From: Xanthostigma xanthostigma | Taxonomy: Eukaryota > Arthropoda > Insecta > Raphidioptera > Raphidiidae | Direction of reading: 5' to 3' | Length of the DNA stretch: 64,000 nucleotides | Assembly (NCBI GenBank): GCA_963575645.1 | Contig: OY754469.1 | Span: 41,684,753-41,748,752 of the forward strand | Shown here: one piece after another, positions 10,061 through 20,192 of the stretch | Numbering within the stretch: the first letter of the stretch is position 1 | Layout of the letters: every line of letters starts with the position of its first letter | The notes under the pieces: generated by a model | Told to the model about the DNA's origin: nothing | Database searches by the model: none | What the model saw: the letters and a program-made list of their open reading frames with translations, nothing else | Made by a program: the position numbers and the translations under genes

Positions 10061-10257
10061 GTGATTTACTATTTAACTGCTATTTGATTTTGAAAACATA
10101 AAATAAATTATATATGCTTAAAATGGCCCGTAATTGATCATCATTAAAAAAAAATTTTTTATAAGTTGAATGCTATTTCTATATGTATTGATCACAAATA
10201 TCTCTTCCCTACTAAAAGTCTATAGGTCTTGCTATATTATACCAGCTCGTTTCTAAA

Positions 10258-10506
10258 GTTTATATGAGAGGCGTTCAACGCGCGTTAGCCCAACGCGCGT
10301 TTACAATTTCTATACAATTGTATATAAGGCCTAGCACACATGAAGAGCGTTCAACGCGCGTTGGGCCAACGCGCGTTGAACGCCTCTCATATAAACTAGG
10401 CCTAACTGATTACATGATAACATGTAAACAGTTATATACAATTGTATAGAAATTGTAAACGCGCGTTGGGCCAACGCGCGTTGAACGCTCTTCATGTGTG
10501 CTCCCG
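10258..10506. repeat. Nested palindromes of CAACGCGCGTTG
   Basis: Six copies of the 12-bp palindrome CAACGCGCGTTG (some with one change) lie at 10276, 10291, 10352, 10367, 10457 and 10472, in three pairs 15 bp apart joined by GGC or a variant. Flanking arms are inverted in an overlapping way: 10258-10300 pairs with 10357-10396; 10342-10377 pairs with 10459-10493; 10293-10327 pairs with 10429-10463. The boxes GGCCTAGCACACATGAAG (left) and CTTCATGTGTGCTC (right) look like transposon ends at about 10327-10506. The GC-rich islands stand out in AT-rich DNA. Confidence 0.7.
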
Positions 10507-11225
10507 GTTTAATTGTTTTTGAAAACTAAAATTAACAAAAATAATCTGTTATGTAACGATTTAAACTTTGTAATTTTGAAACACTTTATATTCAATGAAT
10601 GTGGGATAAATTTACAATTTCAGCGCTTTTCTACGATGTGTAAATTTTTAATACAATTGAACTGTCAAATTAGTCTTAACTTTTTGGAGATAATTTTGTT
10701 TTAATCCTTCCCTAAAATGTATTTCGAGCTCATAAAAAATACATAACTTGTTTCCGCTTTATATTGTGACTAATTTGCATCTTTTTCGCTAGGAAAAATA
10801 TAAACACAAAAAGAATAAATAAACAACAGTTGAAAAATTAATTAAAAATTGTGACAATAAAGCAAGCTTCATTGTTGCAGCTTATCCGTTCACATATTAG
10901 ATCCACTTTGTGTGTAGGAAAATTGTGGATTTTTCCTACCCTTTTATCAGAAAGTTGATACCATTATCCGAACTAAATTAATAATAAACTTGCTTCAACA
11001 AAGGAAACATGATTAATAATTCAATAATTAACAAGGGGAAATAATCAGCTCGTTTTCTTTTGCTTTAATGCGTAACTGACATTTCCGATAGCTTTGTACA
11101 CAGTGTATATAATATTATAATAGCATTCATTTTATATTATGTAGAGGTGCACCTACCTATTCGTAAATTATAGGTACAGGTGATTCTACAAATTGTGATT
11201 ACACATAATATCTTGATAGTAATCT
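10507..11225. other. AT-rich, no feature recognised
   Basis: The 63-codon plus frame at 10513-10704 is low-complexity and shows no family. No repeat shared with the rest of the window was seen. Confidence 0.45.
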
Positions 11226-11555
11226 TTATATAAATAAAATTGTCGACCAATTTTTTTCAGACTATATATTATATTGACACAAATAAAATTGTAAATCAAT
11301 AATACAAAATATGACGTTTAGATCTTCTTCAGAAATATCTAAAAATATAAAAAAAATAACTAGTAAAATCTACTTTTTTATAATAGAACGCAGAAGTTAA
11401 TTATCGCAAAATTTTGAAAAATTAATAACAACCAATTTTTTAACAAGTAGCCATGGATATCAAAGTACCTAAAAAGAAAGAAAATAGGTACCATTAAAAA
11501 ACAAAATATTATTTCAAAATAATATCATATTACGTAAATTTTCCGTATACATTTT

Positions 11556-11702
11556 TAATAAATTTTATATAAATATAACATTTCCGAAATACCTCTTTTA
11601 AAGTAATTTGTTCCATTATTCAAAATTTTAATACTATCCCAATTAATTTTATGGTCGTATGCAATTTTATGCTTAGTTACGACATTATGCTTATCAAAGA
11701 CT
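11556..11702 (-). pseudogene. Penelope GIY-YIG endonuclease C-terminal fragment
   Basis: The minus frame encodes DKHNVVTKHKIAYDHKINWD, then SIKIL and, after a few residues, YFKRGISEMLY, and ends at a TAA near 11556. In Penelope-like elements the single-strand-cutting GIY-YIG domain ends with a block of the type 'H....H..W....IL..E..Y..R...E...I', which this follows. Catalytic GIY and YIG residues are not present because the domain is truncated upstream. It is non-functional. Confidence 0.62.
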
Positions 11703-11741
11703 AATTTATGATTGCTTCGGTGTTCTTTTATTCGTGTTTTA

Positions 11742-11848
11742 AAATTAATTGGGATAGTATTAAAATTTTGGATAATGAAACAAATTACTTTAAAAGAGAT
11801 ATTTCGGAAATGTTATATATAAAATCTAATAAAAATTCTCTTCCTCTT
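11742..11848 (+). pseudogene. Penelope GIY-YIG endonuclease C-terminal fragment, inverted copy
   Basis: The residues KINWDSIKILDNETNYFKR and DISEMLYIKSNKNSL match the minus-strand copy at 11702-11556 and continue further (YIKSNKNSL), as in intact family members. The 75-bp inverted match to 11576-11650 makes a hairpin whose loop is about 11651-11741. The frame then runs on without recognisable content to 11956. Confidence 0.62.
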
Positions 11849-11860
11849 TTTCGATATCGG

Positions 11861-13112
11861 GTTCCAGTCCAAGGCTTTCTTTGCTTTATCGTTATAATTC
11901 ACAATAAATCTAAAAAAAAATATGTAATTATAAAAAAATGTTTCGAAAAATTTTGAAATGCACGTTATACGTTTAAATTTTTGTTCCAAATGACCTGTTT
12001 TTATTTTTTAACAGTAAATCAACTTCTATATTCTGTAACTGGAAACCAATTTCCAAACAATATATATCGTATGCTTTTAATTATTCGAAGCGTAGTTTTT
12101 CTTCATTAACGCTGGTATATAAGATACCGTGTACCTGTCATTTTTGTTGTTTACACTAATTTAACTGCATTACGAAGTATGTCACTTCCATGCCTAAATC
12201 AGCTTCCAAAAAGCTCAGTAGCTCTTAAACCATAGTAGAACTGAAGTATGTTATACAATGGAACTGTAAAGAAATGTTTAAAATATATTGAAAATGACGT
12301 GAAAACCAGCTATTTTTTAGAGGATACATGCAAAAAATGGTGTATATGTTGTGACTTAAAACACGCTGAGTAAAGATGATTGAAGTTAAATAAAAACAAT
12401 TTAGTTACTTGATTTATAAAAATTACTAAAATGATTTTTCCTGACTACTTTATCTTTAGTTCTTTTAGACACAAGTCACCATATTTATGATTCATCTTTG
12501 TACATCATGTTTTTACTTTGTTACAAAACTGTCCCTTAAATATTTAATAACAACTAGTGGGAAATTACGTCTTCTGTTTCCATTTATTATTGTTTCATAA
12601 TATTTATAAAATAAAAATCTATATTGTCATCAATCATTGAATAGTGTTTTTCTTCTGCAACATTTAAAGGGAATGTACTTGACTAGTTGAGTGCGATATC
12701 ATAATATTTTTCTTAAAGCCACCAACAGCCAAGGTTATTTGAGCTTAGTACCAATGCGTATTTTTACTTTATTGTTTGCTAATAATATATTGAAAATCCA
12801 CTCAAGATCTCAGTTCTCTATTGATGATGATGAGAACTTCCTATAAACGATGATATCTCTAGGTACACTCAGGCTTTTCTTAATATTATTTTCAAGTTTA
12901 TAATTTATTATTAATTTATTAAATTAATCAATTTATAGCTTTTGTAGCTTTTGTTTCGTCAGTAGCGCGCGTCTAACTTTTTTGAAGTTGAAGTTTTTGA
13001 TGCAAAGGAGTGAATTTTTGCAGAATACACTTGCTTTTATCACGCTTTGCAAATAACATTGTATTTTTATTACTTTTTTGACATTAATGTTTCAAGGAAT
13101 AAAAAAAAAACA
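11861..13112. other. AT-rich, no feature recognised
   Basis: More than 1.2 kb without a recognisable frame or shared repeat. A GC-richer word GTCAGTAGCGCGCGTC at about 12958 is isolated. Confidence 0.45.
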
Positions 13113-13125
13113 ATAACGGAAATAT

Positions 13126-13153
13126 AATAATAATAATGATAATAATAATAATG

Positions 13154-13186
<33 letters not shown>
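13126..13186. repeat. (TAA)n / GATAATAATAAT microsatellite, SINE tail
   Basis: Mostly AAT triplets with two GAT interruptions. It is the 3' tail of the SINE on the minus strand and therefore arose with that insertion. Confidence 0.85.
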
Positions 13187-13601
13187 CGTTTAACGTCCAT
13201 GTCTCGACTTTATGTCATAACAGACGCCATTAGCACCATTACTATTTTTTTCTACCCACTTACCGTTATTTTCTACAATTTTTAAACTTCAACTTAATTA
13301 ATAGCAATGGGCGAATGAAGTAATTTTTAGGAAATTAGGATAAGGTAGGCAAATTTTGAGTATAGGAGTTTGACAGGTAATCGGCCATGGCCTTGAATAA
13401 GGAACCATCTCGATATATATGTCTGGAATTGTTGAGGGAAACCATGAAAAACCTCAACAAGATGGCCGGTACAGGAATTACCGTTTCGCGACTAGAGGCA
13501 GTGGAAAAAACTCCCAGCCACATCTGCCCCCGTCGGGATTCGAACCCGGTACCTCCCGAATGCGAGTCTAGTGCTCTCACCGCTTTGCCACCCCGCTCGG
13601 T
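13126..13601 (-). mobile_element. Full tRNA-derived SINE with 13-bp target duplication
   Basis: On the minus strand it starts ACCGAGCGGGGTGGCAAAGC (box A region). It then has an anticodon loop CTCGCAT (CGC, alanine-like), box B GGGTTCGAATCCC, a ~300-bp body, GTCGAGACATGGACGTTAAA and an (ATT)n tail at 13126-13186. ATAACGGAAATAT flanks it exactly at 13113-13125 and 13602-13614. This is the best-preserved SINE in the window and defines the family; the trinucleotide tail resembles that of the LINE at 7560-8170, a possible partner. Confidence 0.9.
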
Positions 13602-13614
13602 ATAACGGAAATAT

Positions 13615-14504
13615 TGAATACCATTAATTAAAATTTCGAAGTTGAGTCAGGTGTGATGAAACGATGGGAGAGGATGATTATTGGTTATGCCCCAAAATCA
13701 CATGGTAACAAATTATTTTTGGACTGACAAAATTAATACCCATAAATAACTAATGCAAAACTAGACAATGGTTTTGAATTAAAAAAAAAAACACGAGTGC
13801 GTGTAACATTACGCGCGATTAAAGTAAAACTTCTTTTTATTTGTTTTTACCACTGTCATTTTTTGGGAAATATTCACTCACAAATTAAATAACGTTGGCT
13901 ATTCTTATTGGTTTGCGTCCGTAGTAATGTTTCTTACAGATGCCGATATGTGTCAATCAAATCCATTAAATAGCTGAACCAATCACTAGATTGGTTTGCG
14001 TCCGTAGCTGTTTCACCTGTCGTTCAAGATGGTTTCTATAGGATACTTTTTAAATAGCCGAATTTGCGTAAAGACGTAACTTCCATCTGAATAATGAGTC
14101 GCACCTAAAGAAGTTTAACTTGAAAAATTAAACAAAATCGTTTTATGATTGTATATATGATCCGTATTTTCTTTTGTAGCAACCCTCGCAAATAGCTTTT
14201 CACATATATAGATAATATATTGGTGAATATATTGTGTCGGCATTATCTTTTCGGCCCTAAAACAACAGACAAAATCGACCATCAAATCGAATGATGTTTA
14301 TTTGCGGTTTATTATGGTTAGTAGTATATTCTGACAGAAGAAGTAGGGCCATGCTATTATTTATGAATGCATAAAAAATATACATACTGACACTGAATCG
14401 TTTTATATAGAATGATAATACAATAATGAATAATTAATATATATCAATAAGTCTATAACCGAAAGCTAATGAACTCTTTAGAAGTTGGTTTAGGCATGGA
14501 CGTT
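13615..14504. other. No gene; one short direct repeat
   Basis: TTGGTTTGCGTCCGTAG occurs at 13908-13924 and 13992-14008, 84 bp apart. Otherwise I see nothing that recurs and no recognisable frame. Confidence 0.4.
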
Positions 14505-15059
14505 ACGTGACAAAATCTTTCAGATTTCACTGATGTTTCTTTGGGCAACATTTGGACCAAAATTACGATATTATCATCAATCCAAACACATCAAAGTAGT
14601 AAAATATCTGTCCGAAATCAATAGATAGTTCAATAAAAAAAATTGTTTTTATGGCAAAATCTTTCAGATTCTACTGATGTTTACTCTGGGCAACATTTAG
14701 GCCAAAATCACGATATCATCAATCCAAACACATCAAAATAGTACAATATCTGTCCGAAATGAATGGATAGTAAATACAAAAATTGTTTTTATGACAAAAT
14801 CTTTCAGATTCCACTGATGTTTCTTTGGGCAACATTTGGACCATAATTACGATATTATCATCAATCCAAACACATCAAAATAGTACAATATCTGTCCGAA
14901 ATCAATAGATAGTTCAATAAAAAAATTGTTTTTATGACAAAATCTTTCAGATTCCACTGATGTTTCTTTGGGCAACATTTGGACCATAAATTATTACGAT
15001 ATTATCATCAATCCAAATACATCAAAATAGTAAAATATCTGTCCGAAATGAATAGATAG
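14505..15059. repeat. ~142-bp minisatellite, about 3.9 units
   Basis: Unit starts (CAAAATCTTTCAGATT) lie at 14511, 14655, 14795 and 14938, spaced 144, 140 and 143 bp. Each unit continues with CACTGATGTTTCTTTGGGCA, GATATTATCATCAATCC, CATCAAAATAGTA, and CTGTCCGAAAT.AATAGATAG. Units differ by scattered substitutions and small deletions. There are no unique spacers and no coding sequence, so it is a local tandem array. Confidence 0.9.
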
Positions 15060-15820
15060 ATAGATGATACTTTACATTAGCATAATATATTTTGTTGTAG
15101 TCTATACAATTTGGGGTTAAACTGAACAGATATTTTGGCCATTTTCATTTTATGGCTCATGTTTACGGTAGAGCTGATAGGCTTCACACGTTAAATTGCA
15201 ACATTAAAATAAACACGGTCGGACATTTTACTATCTAAAAATATAGTAATAAACACTTCTGTATGGAAACTCTTGGAAAGCGGAAATGAAGTAAAGTGTT
15301 ATAAGGCACACATAGGTATTTGTTGTTGTTGTTTTTTTTTCCTTTTTCGATTTGCATGTTTCTTTCAACACTTTTGTTTCAAACGAATTGCTTTTATGTT
15401 GTATTTGTTTTATGACTGGATTTCATGACCGCTGTATACGTGCCCTATATCTATCTATCTCCTTCAGAGCCGTGACTTGATGTATGTGTGTGTGTGTGTG
15501 TGTGGTTGAAAATAGGTTATACAAATTTAAAATGCATATCTGTCCTTCTCTTTTTTATCTTTTCGTAACTTTCACACATACGTTATTAAATTTCTTTGTC
15601 AAATTTTACGATAAGATATTTTTTGTTTTATGGTTATGAAACTAAATGTGTACATGCAAAGCCTTCAATATATACCAATATTGTATAGGTATTGTGTGAA
15701 TTCGTGTCAACAAACCCCTGAAAATCGAGACATCTCGTGTAAATCGGGACACCTGGCAACGCTAATTGCAGATAATAATTACGATGTAAAAATTATCAAA
15801 TAGTTATAAACAACTATCAC
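15060..15820. other. AT-rich spacer with a (TG)n run
   Basis: A TG dinucleotide run occupies about 15484-15504. Nothing else is recognised; no frames of note. Confidence 0.45.
15484..15504. repeat. (TG)n microsatellite
   Basis: About ten uninterrupted TG units. Confidence 0.85.
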
Positions 15821-15823
15821 TAA

Positions 15824-16587
15824 AGGCGGCTGCACACGAGGCTGGATTTGCCGCTAGATTCCTTGCTAGATTTTACAACTAAGTTGAAATTATCAATTGT
15901 GACTTCATAGTTTGGATTAAACATTTATGTAAAAAAAATTGGTTGTTTGTAAAGTCGGTTTACGGACGATAGTTTTACGTGATAACGTATTCCGTAATAC
16001 ATAACCTAAATTTTAGTAGCTGTCAAACTTGGGCCGAAGCATACTGCGCTCTCGCTTGCGCGCACAGGGTCAGGCGGAACGTTAAGAACGTTACACTTTT
16101 TTGTGCGTGCAGCTGGTGTTTCATCAATTTATAAGACGTTATCACGTCAAAATAAAATAGAATAGACCAAATCCAAGAAATTATTAATTTAATTTATAAC
16201 GATCGTTTCGACCTAGATCAGATTTTATAGCGCTGGTTTTGTTAATTGCTTTAATTGCTCGCTTCACACCAGACGTCTTTTCAAGCTTGCTTTGTGGATA
16301 GATCTGGCGCGCAAATATGAACACAGAGCAAAACGTGTTTGTAGTCTGACTCTGAGCGGAATGACACCATGTTGGTTCGTGGGCGTTTGTTCATGTCGCC
16401 CACAAGACAAGATACTGTTTTCTGATTAGTTCTTGCTCAGAGCAAGCGCGGGACCTAGCAAGAAAAATAGCCCCTGTTCTAATTTTAAAATCTATCTTGT
16501 GAGCTAGCAGGCAAGTCCGCAGTGCCGTCATTTCCTGCCGGTCAGCAGAAGTCCCAGCAGTGTTTCCAGCTTCGTGTGCAGCAGCCT
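15824..16587. mobile_element. PIF/Harbinger-like element, interrupted
   Basis: The left end, AGGCGGCTGCACACGAGGCT, and the right end, in reverse, AGGCTGCTGCACACGAAGCT, are inverted terminal repeats of the family best seen at 31521-31965. Internal blocks near the right end (GGATAGATCTGGCGCGC, CACAGAGCAAAACGTG, CTGATTAGTTCTTGCTC) match 31640-31800. A second repeat (15929-16165) lies inside. The left flank is TAA; the right is TCG, so the target duplication is not preserved. Confidence 0.65.
15929..16165. repeat. Interspersed repeat with ACGTGATAACG ... CGTTATCACGT ends
   Basis: The left part (TTGGTTGTTTGTAAAGTCGG, then GACGATAGTTTTACGTGATA) is nearly identical to 38008-38086. The right part has ACGTTATCACGTCAAAATAA (16137-16156), the inverse of the GTGATAACG motif; a similar right end occurs at 779-800. 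From memory this family is common in insects, but I cannot name it. It lies inside the PIF-like element. Confidence 0.5.
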
Positions 16588-16828
16588 TCGGTTTTTTGTA
16601 TAGGAATTGAATTATATAAATCTGGTTTTACATAAATGACTTATAGTTAATAGACAAGTGTGCTGATAAACTTTGTGTTGTGTTCCTGTGTTGTAAATAT
16701 TTTGTGTACATAATTTAGTGACTCTATATTCTCTGTTACTCAGTCTTTTATTTTATTATTTAGAACTGTCGTTATTTTATTTCTATTAACGTTATTTAGA
16801 TGAGTTTAGTTACTCCAGTTAGTAATTA

Positions 16829-17197
16829 TTATAATATATTACAGAGTAGCTACTGTTTGCTACAGCTGTTAAGAAACACCCATTGTTACAACGCTATCAA
16901 CATAGAAAAATCAGTTTATTTTTTCAAACAATGTCACCGTCGGGATACAAACCCCGAATCTTTCCACTCTCGCGGCGGACTGAGTTACATTACACCACAG
17001 TGACACAACTATCAAACTATCATTCTAATATTTATAGCATTGGTAACTGATTTTTTCACATCATGCGAGAGCCAATTATATTAGTTAACGCTAGATATGA
17101 ACCATCACAGTAGTGAGAGTATGTTGATAGCGTTGTAACAATGAGTGTTTCTTAACAATTGTAGCAAACAGTAGCTACTCTGTATATAACGTTATTA
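16829..17197. repeat. Foldback repeat enclosing a tRNA-like sequence
   Basis: Arms 16842-16908 and 17118-17182 are inverted copies: CAGAGTAGCTACTGTTTGCT, then GTTAAGAAACAC.CATTGTT, then ACAACGCTATCAACATA. The loop holds the tRNA-like stretch at 16932-17005. Ends show similar ATAAT..TAT stretches but no definite target duplication. Confidence 0.7.
16932..17005 (-). repeat. tRNA-like sequence (family 2), best copy
   Basis: On the minus strand GTCACTG and CGGTGAC can form a 7-bp acceptor stem with discriminator A. The D-side GTGGTGTAATG is box-A-like, and TCGGG/CCCGA around a GTTTGTAT loop gives a T arm (box B degraded). The putative anticodon loop CGCGAGA lacks the conserved U33, so it is not a working tRNA. 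Related copies: 8490-8812 (split) and 61140-61206. Probably a SINE head captured in a foldback. Confidence 0.5.
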
Positions 17198-17218
17198 TTG
17201 CTGTTAAGTTAAAGAAGT

Positions 17219-17894
17219 TAGAGATGGGTCGGTACGTGTTTTTTCAATAACAAAACGTAACTAGTTATCAGTACTCGATAACGGTTTTTGAAACTATTTA
17301 TTTTAATAACTATGTATTGGCGATACACGAGTCTAGAAGTGGTTTTGCCGTTTTGGTAGCGATATCATTGGTGACGAATGTATGTAATAACAAATAGTTA
17401 CTGATTAGTGCTATATTTTTGAAACACTCATTGTTGTGAATACTGTGCAAATACAAAAAAAAAAATGTATTTGTCAACTACTTAATACAAGTACAAGAGG
17501 TGCATTTTGTAGATTTAAAAAAGAAATCAAAATATTTTCATATTTTATTCAAAAATCAAGTGGGCCGAACACAAATAATACACGTGCCATGGGCCAACAA
17601 TAACGTTCATTGTACCAATTAGCTAGTCAACATTGTTAGTTATTATGCATATAATATATATTATCTATTGTTGCGTAAGCAAAAATCGTTATGGTGATTT
17701 GTTATGTTATGATTGTATCAAAATCAAAATAAGTTTGTTTAAAATAGATATTAAACTTCTCAGAAAACAACACAGTGTAACTAAACGTTCTACAATGTAT
17801 ACCTATTTAATCGCCCAATACATAGTTATCGTAGAACCGAATACCGTATTTCATAGTTATTGAAACTATTTACGTTTTAAAACGCACATCTCTA
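17219..17894. mobile_element. hAT-type MITE, perfect 8-bp duplication
   Basis: The ends are TAGAGATGGGTCG and, in reverse, TAGAGATGTGCG, of the hAT TAGAGATG-type. Identical 8-mers AAAGAAGT flank the element (17211-17218 and 17895-17902). Subterminal blocks GTTTTTGAAACTATTTA and TAACTATGTATTGG.CGAT recur in inverted form near 17800-17870. Frames inside (17633-17863) have no transposase signature. 676 bp, non-autonomous. Confidence 0.86.
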
Positions 17895-17902
17895 AAAGAA
17901 GT

Positions 17903-18452
17903 ACGTTTTCGTTTGTGTGTTTAACTGTTTATTATTGTAAATAAATAATTTCCACTATGGACTACAACAGTTTTGTTACAATACGTTACTTTGGAACGTA
18001 GTTCTCCCTTGTCAGTTCACAGTGGTCATTTTCTGACGGCTGATCAGAGTGATTTTTTCATCGTGAAGTTATTTATTCCCAACTCTGTTTTGAACCGACT
18101 ACGTTCATTCACCTGTGTGGACAGTAATGATGTATGCGGTCGATTTAATTCACGTGTTAGGTTCTTTATATTTTCTAATACGAGTTCAACATACAAATGC
18201 GGTTTGTGCGTGAGACGGAGCCATAAAGGGGTCTCTGCTCCGTTCCACTCTGCTACTTAAACTAAACCAAAACGGGGCGGTGTGGGCTATGCGGGACTCT
18301 ACCCGGATAATGATTGTCTGAATGCACTGCATATAATATACCTCCGCCCACAAAACCAAACGCCGCATTCTGTCAGGATACATGTATGAAAATTGCTACT
18401 AAATAGCTTTTATCATCGACACTTTCAATTTAAAAAAAAAATGTTCTACCCA
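17903..18452. other. Unclassified, slightly GC-richer
   Basis: Two short frames (17973-18260 plus, 18186-18383 minus) overlap without recognisable content. 18210-18365 is GC-richer, with GGGGCGGTGTGGGC and CCTCCGCCCACAAAACC. It could be old LTR or untranslated exon sequence; nothing decides. Confidence 0.3.
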
Positions 18453-18605
18453 GTGGCGGATTTACACATTTCCCAAGTATAGGCTTTGAAATTCTTTTGT
18501 ATAATTGAAATAATTGATAATGCACACAAGATAAGTGTTGTATTAATTAATTAAAATTGGCGACATGTTTCGATATTTGATATCATTTTCAAGCCATGAC
18601 ATAAA
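18453..18605. repeat. hAT end fragment followed by a hairpin motif
   Basis: CAGTGGCGGATTTACACA at 18453-18470 is a hAT-type terminal sequence; I find no matching far end. At 18562-18596 (minus strand) the hairpin CTTGAAAATGATATCAAATA, then TCGAAACATG, resembles the Penelope-type motif but with CTTGAAAA in place of CTGANGA. Confidence 0.4.
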
Positions 18606-19888
18606 AAAGTTAATCTGAAAATACATGAGGTACTGAGAATTTGTGTTAAAATAATAAGTACCTATAAATAAATAATATGCAACGTAAAAAGAAATACCTG
18701 TCAGAGATGTATTTAACATTATGAAAATATATTAAAAAACATTATTAGAAACCCCGAATTGGGTAAAAAACTTTACACGTTAAATTATCCATTTTTTATT
18801 GTGATGCAATTGTAATGGCGGTATAAAAAGAGAGAGATTGTAGTGAATATAGTAAACTAATTGTAGAAATCTGTGTTAATGTGGTTGTGATACTGGGTTA
18901 TTTATACGTTTGAAACAAAATTCAAAGGTGGTGGGTACAGCTATATCAGATAACAAATTTAGGCAACTATTGTTGTATGAAAAAGCGGATTTTATTTCAT
19001 ATAATTCTAATAAGGATATAATTGTTGGAGAATCGTCAATGTGGAGAATTTTAAGTCCATTATGAATGTCGAAGGAGTGGTTATTTTCAAAATTCTTGCC
19101 GCCCTTGCCTCTACAACTGTCAGTTCCTAGATTGTTTTAACAATCCAACAATTTGGTTGACAATCTACAAATTCGTGCGAAGCCGGACCGGGCTTAAAAA
19201 GGTAATTCCACCTGTTCTTGAACACAGCATATTATCGAAATTCACGTTTAAACAAAACTGTCATTTAGTTTTTTCTATAATTATAAAATAATCAGACAAT
19301 CCCAGGGTTTTCATTTATTTTTATATTCATATATAAATGCAATTTTCTGTTTGTTTATGACCTACAAAATATAGATGCCGTTTTGTCACAATTTCATGAA
19401 TGTAATTTACATAATTTATGCTATATTATACCCAATTTCATTTCTAACAAATGTTTACTTGCAAAGAAAAATCTGCGAGTTTTCTTTGACCTTTTTTTCT
19501 ACTTATCCACTTAAGTTTGTCCACCGTTGAATATATATGTACATAAAAATTTATGTCTTGGAAAAATTTTACGTATTTTTTCACTTCCAAACTTTTGTTC
19601 AGTATTCAAGCAAAGTTCTCTTAGAGAAAGTGTTATTGTCAAAGTTTTATTTTTATCTGATATGCAAAAAGAGGAGTTCTGTTATTCTTTATTATATTTA
19701 TTGTTTCTGAAAACTGTCACAAATACGATTACTTATTTAATTCAAAACCAATCTTCTGAATAGCACACCAAACTATTCTCTAACGAAGTTGTAAATAACC
19801 AATGTTTTCGACATATATACAGTCAACGAAAATAGTTTAGAGCTGACAAATATTTTATTGTTAGATATTTTGCATACTTTTCAATAAA
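18606..19888. other. AT-rich, no feature recognised
   Basis: The 78-codon plus frame (19527-19763) has no recognisable domain. No shared repeat was seen. Confidence 0.4.
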
Positions 19889-20192
19889 ATAGAACCTCTT
19901 TAAATCGAAAATCTCCAAAATTCGAAAAAATGTTTTGTTCCCTTCCCTTCAAGTCCCTTAACCCTCTATAGGTCAAAATAGTAAGTCCCTATATAAGCCA
20001 TTTTCCCTCCATAACTTGAAAAAAAAATTGGACCTCTGTATCTCGAACATAGCAACTCAAAATTAGTTAGAATGAATCTTAACCACTACAAGTCGAATAT
20101 TTCCTTACAAAATCTGCCTAAGTCGAAAACTCTATAACTCGATTTTTTTGGCGTCTCCCCTGAAGTTCAACTTACAGCGGTTCTACTGTAAT
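19889..20192. mobile_element. pogo/Tigger-like MITE
   Basis: The right end in reverse reads TACAGTAGAACCGCTGTAAG, then TTGAACTTCA; the left end ATAGAACCTCTTTAAATCG is its imperfect inverse, lacking the CAGT. The whole ~305 bp aligns, in opposite orientation, with 30677-31012 (for example CTCTGTATCTCGAACATAGC, CAAAATTAGTTA.AATGAATCT). The CAGT..CC end plus TA flank fits the pogo group. No coding. Confidence 0.72.

Larger units (their letters stand above)
11228..11860. mobile_element. Penelope-like element: inverted 3' halves with GIY-YIG tail (F1c)
   Basis: A minus-strand unit runs from endonuclease-coding sequence (11702-11556) through ~200 bp of UTR to the terminal block at 11228-11340, which holds a collapsed hammerhead-like motif (11314-11332) and the ATTGGTCGACAATTTTAT end. 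A plus-strand copy of the same coding tail lies head-to-head at 11742-11848. Inverted, 5'-truncated arrangements are typical of Penelope-like elements. This copy ties the F1 non-coding family to Penelope: its 3' UTR also resembles 38260-38480. Confidence 0.7.

Noticed and set aside
14505..15059. CRISPR-like array
   Set aside because: Units of ~142 bp are contiguous with no unique spacers, and the DNA is eukaryotic.
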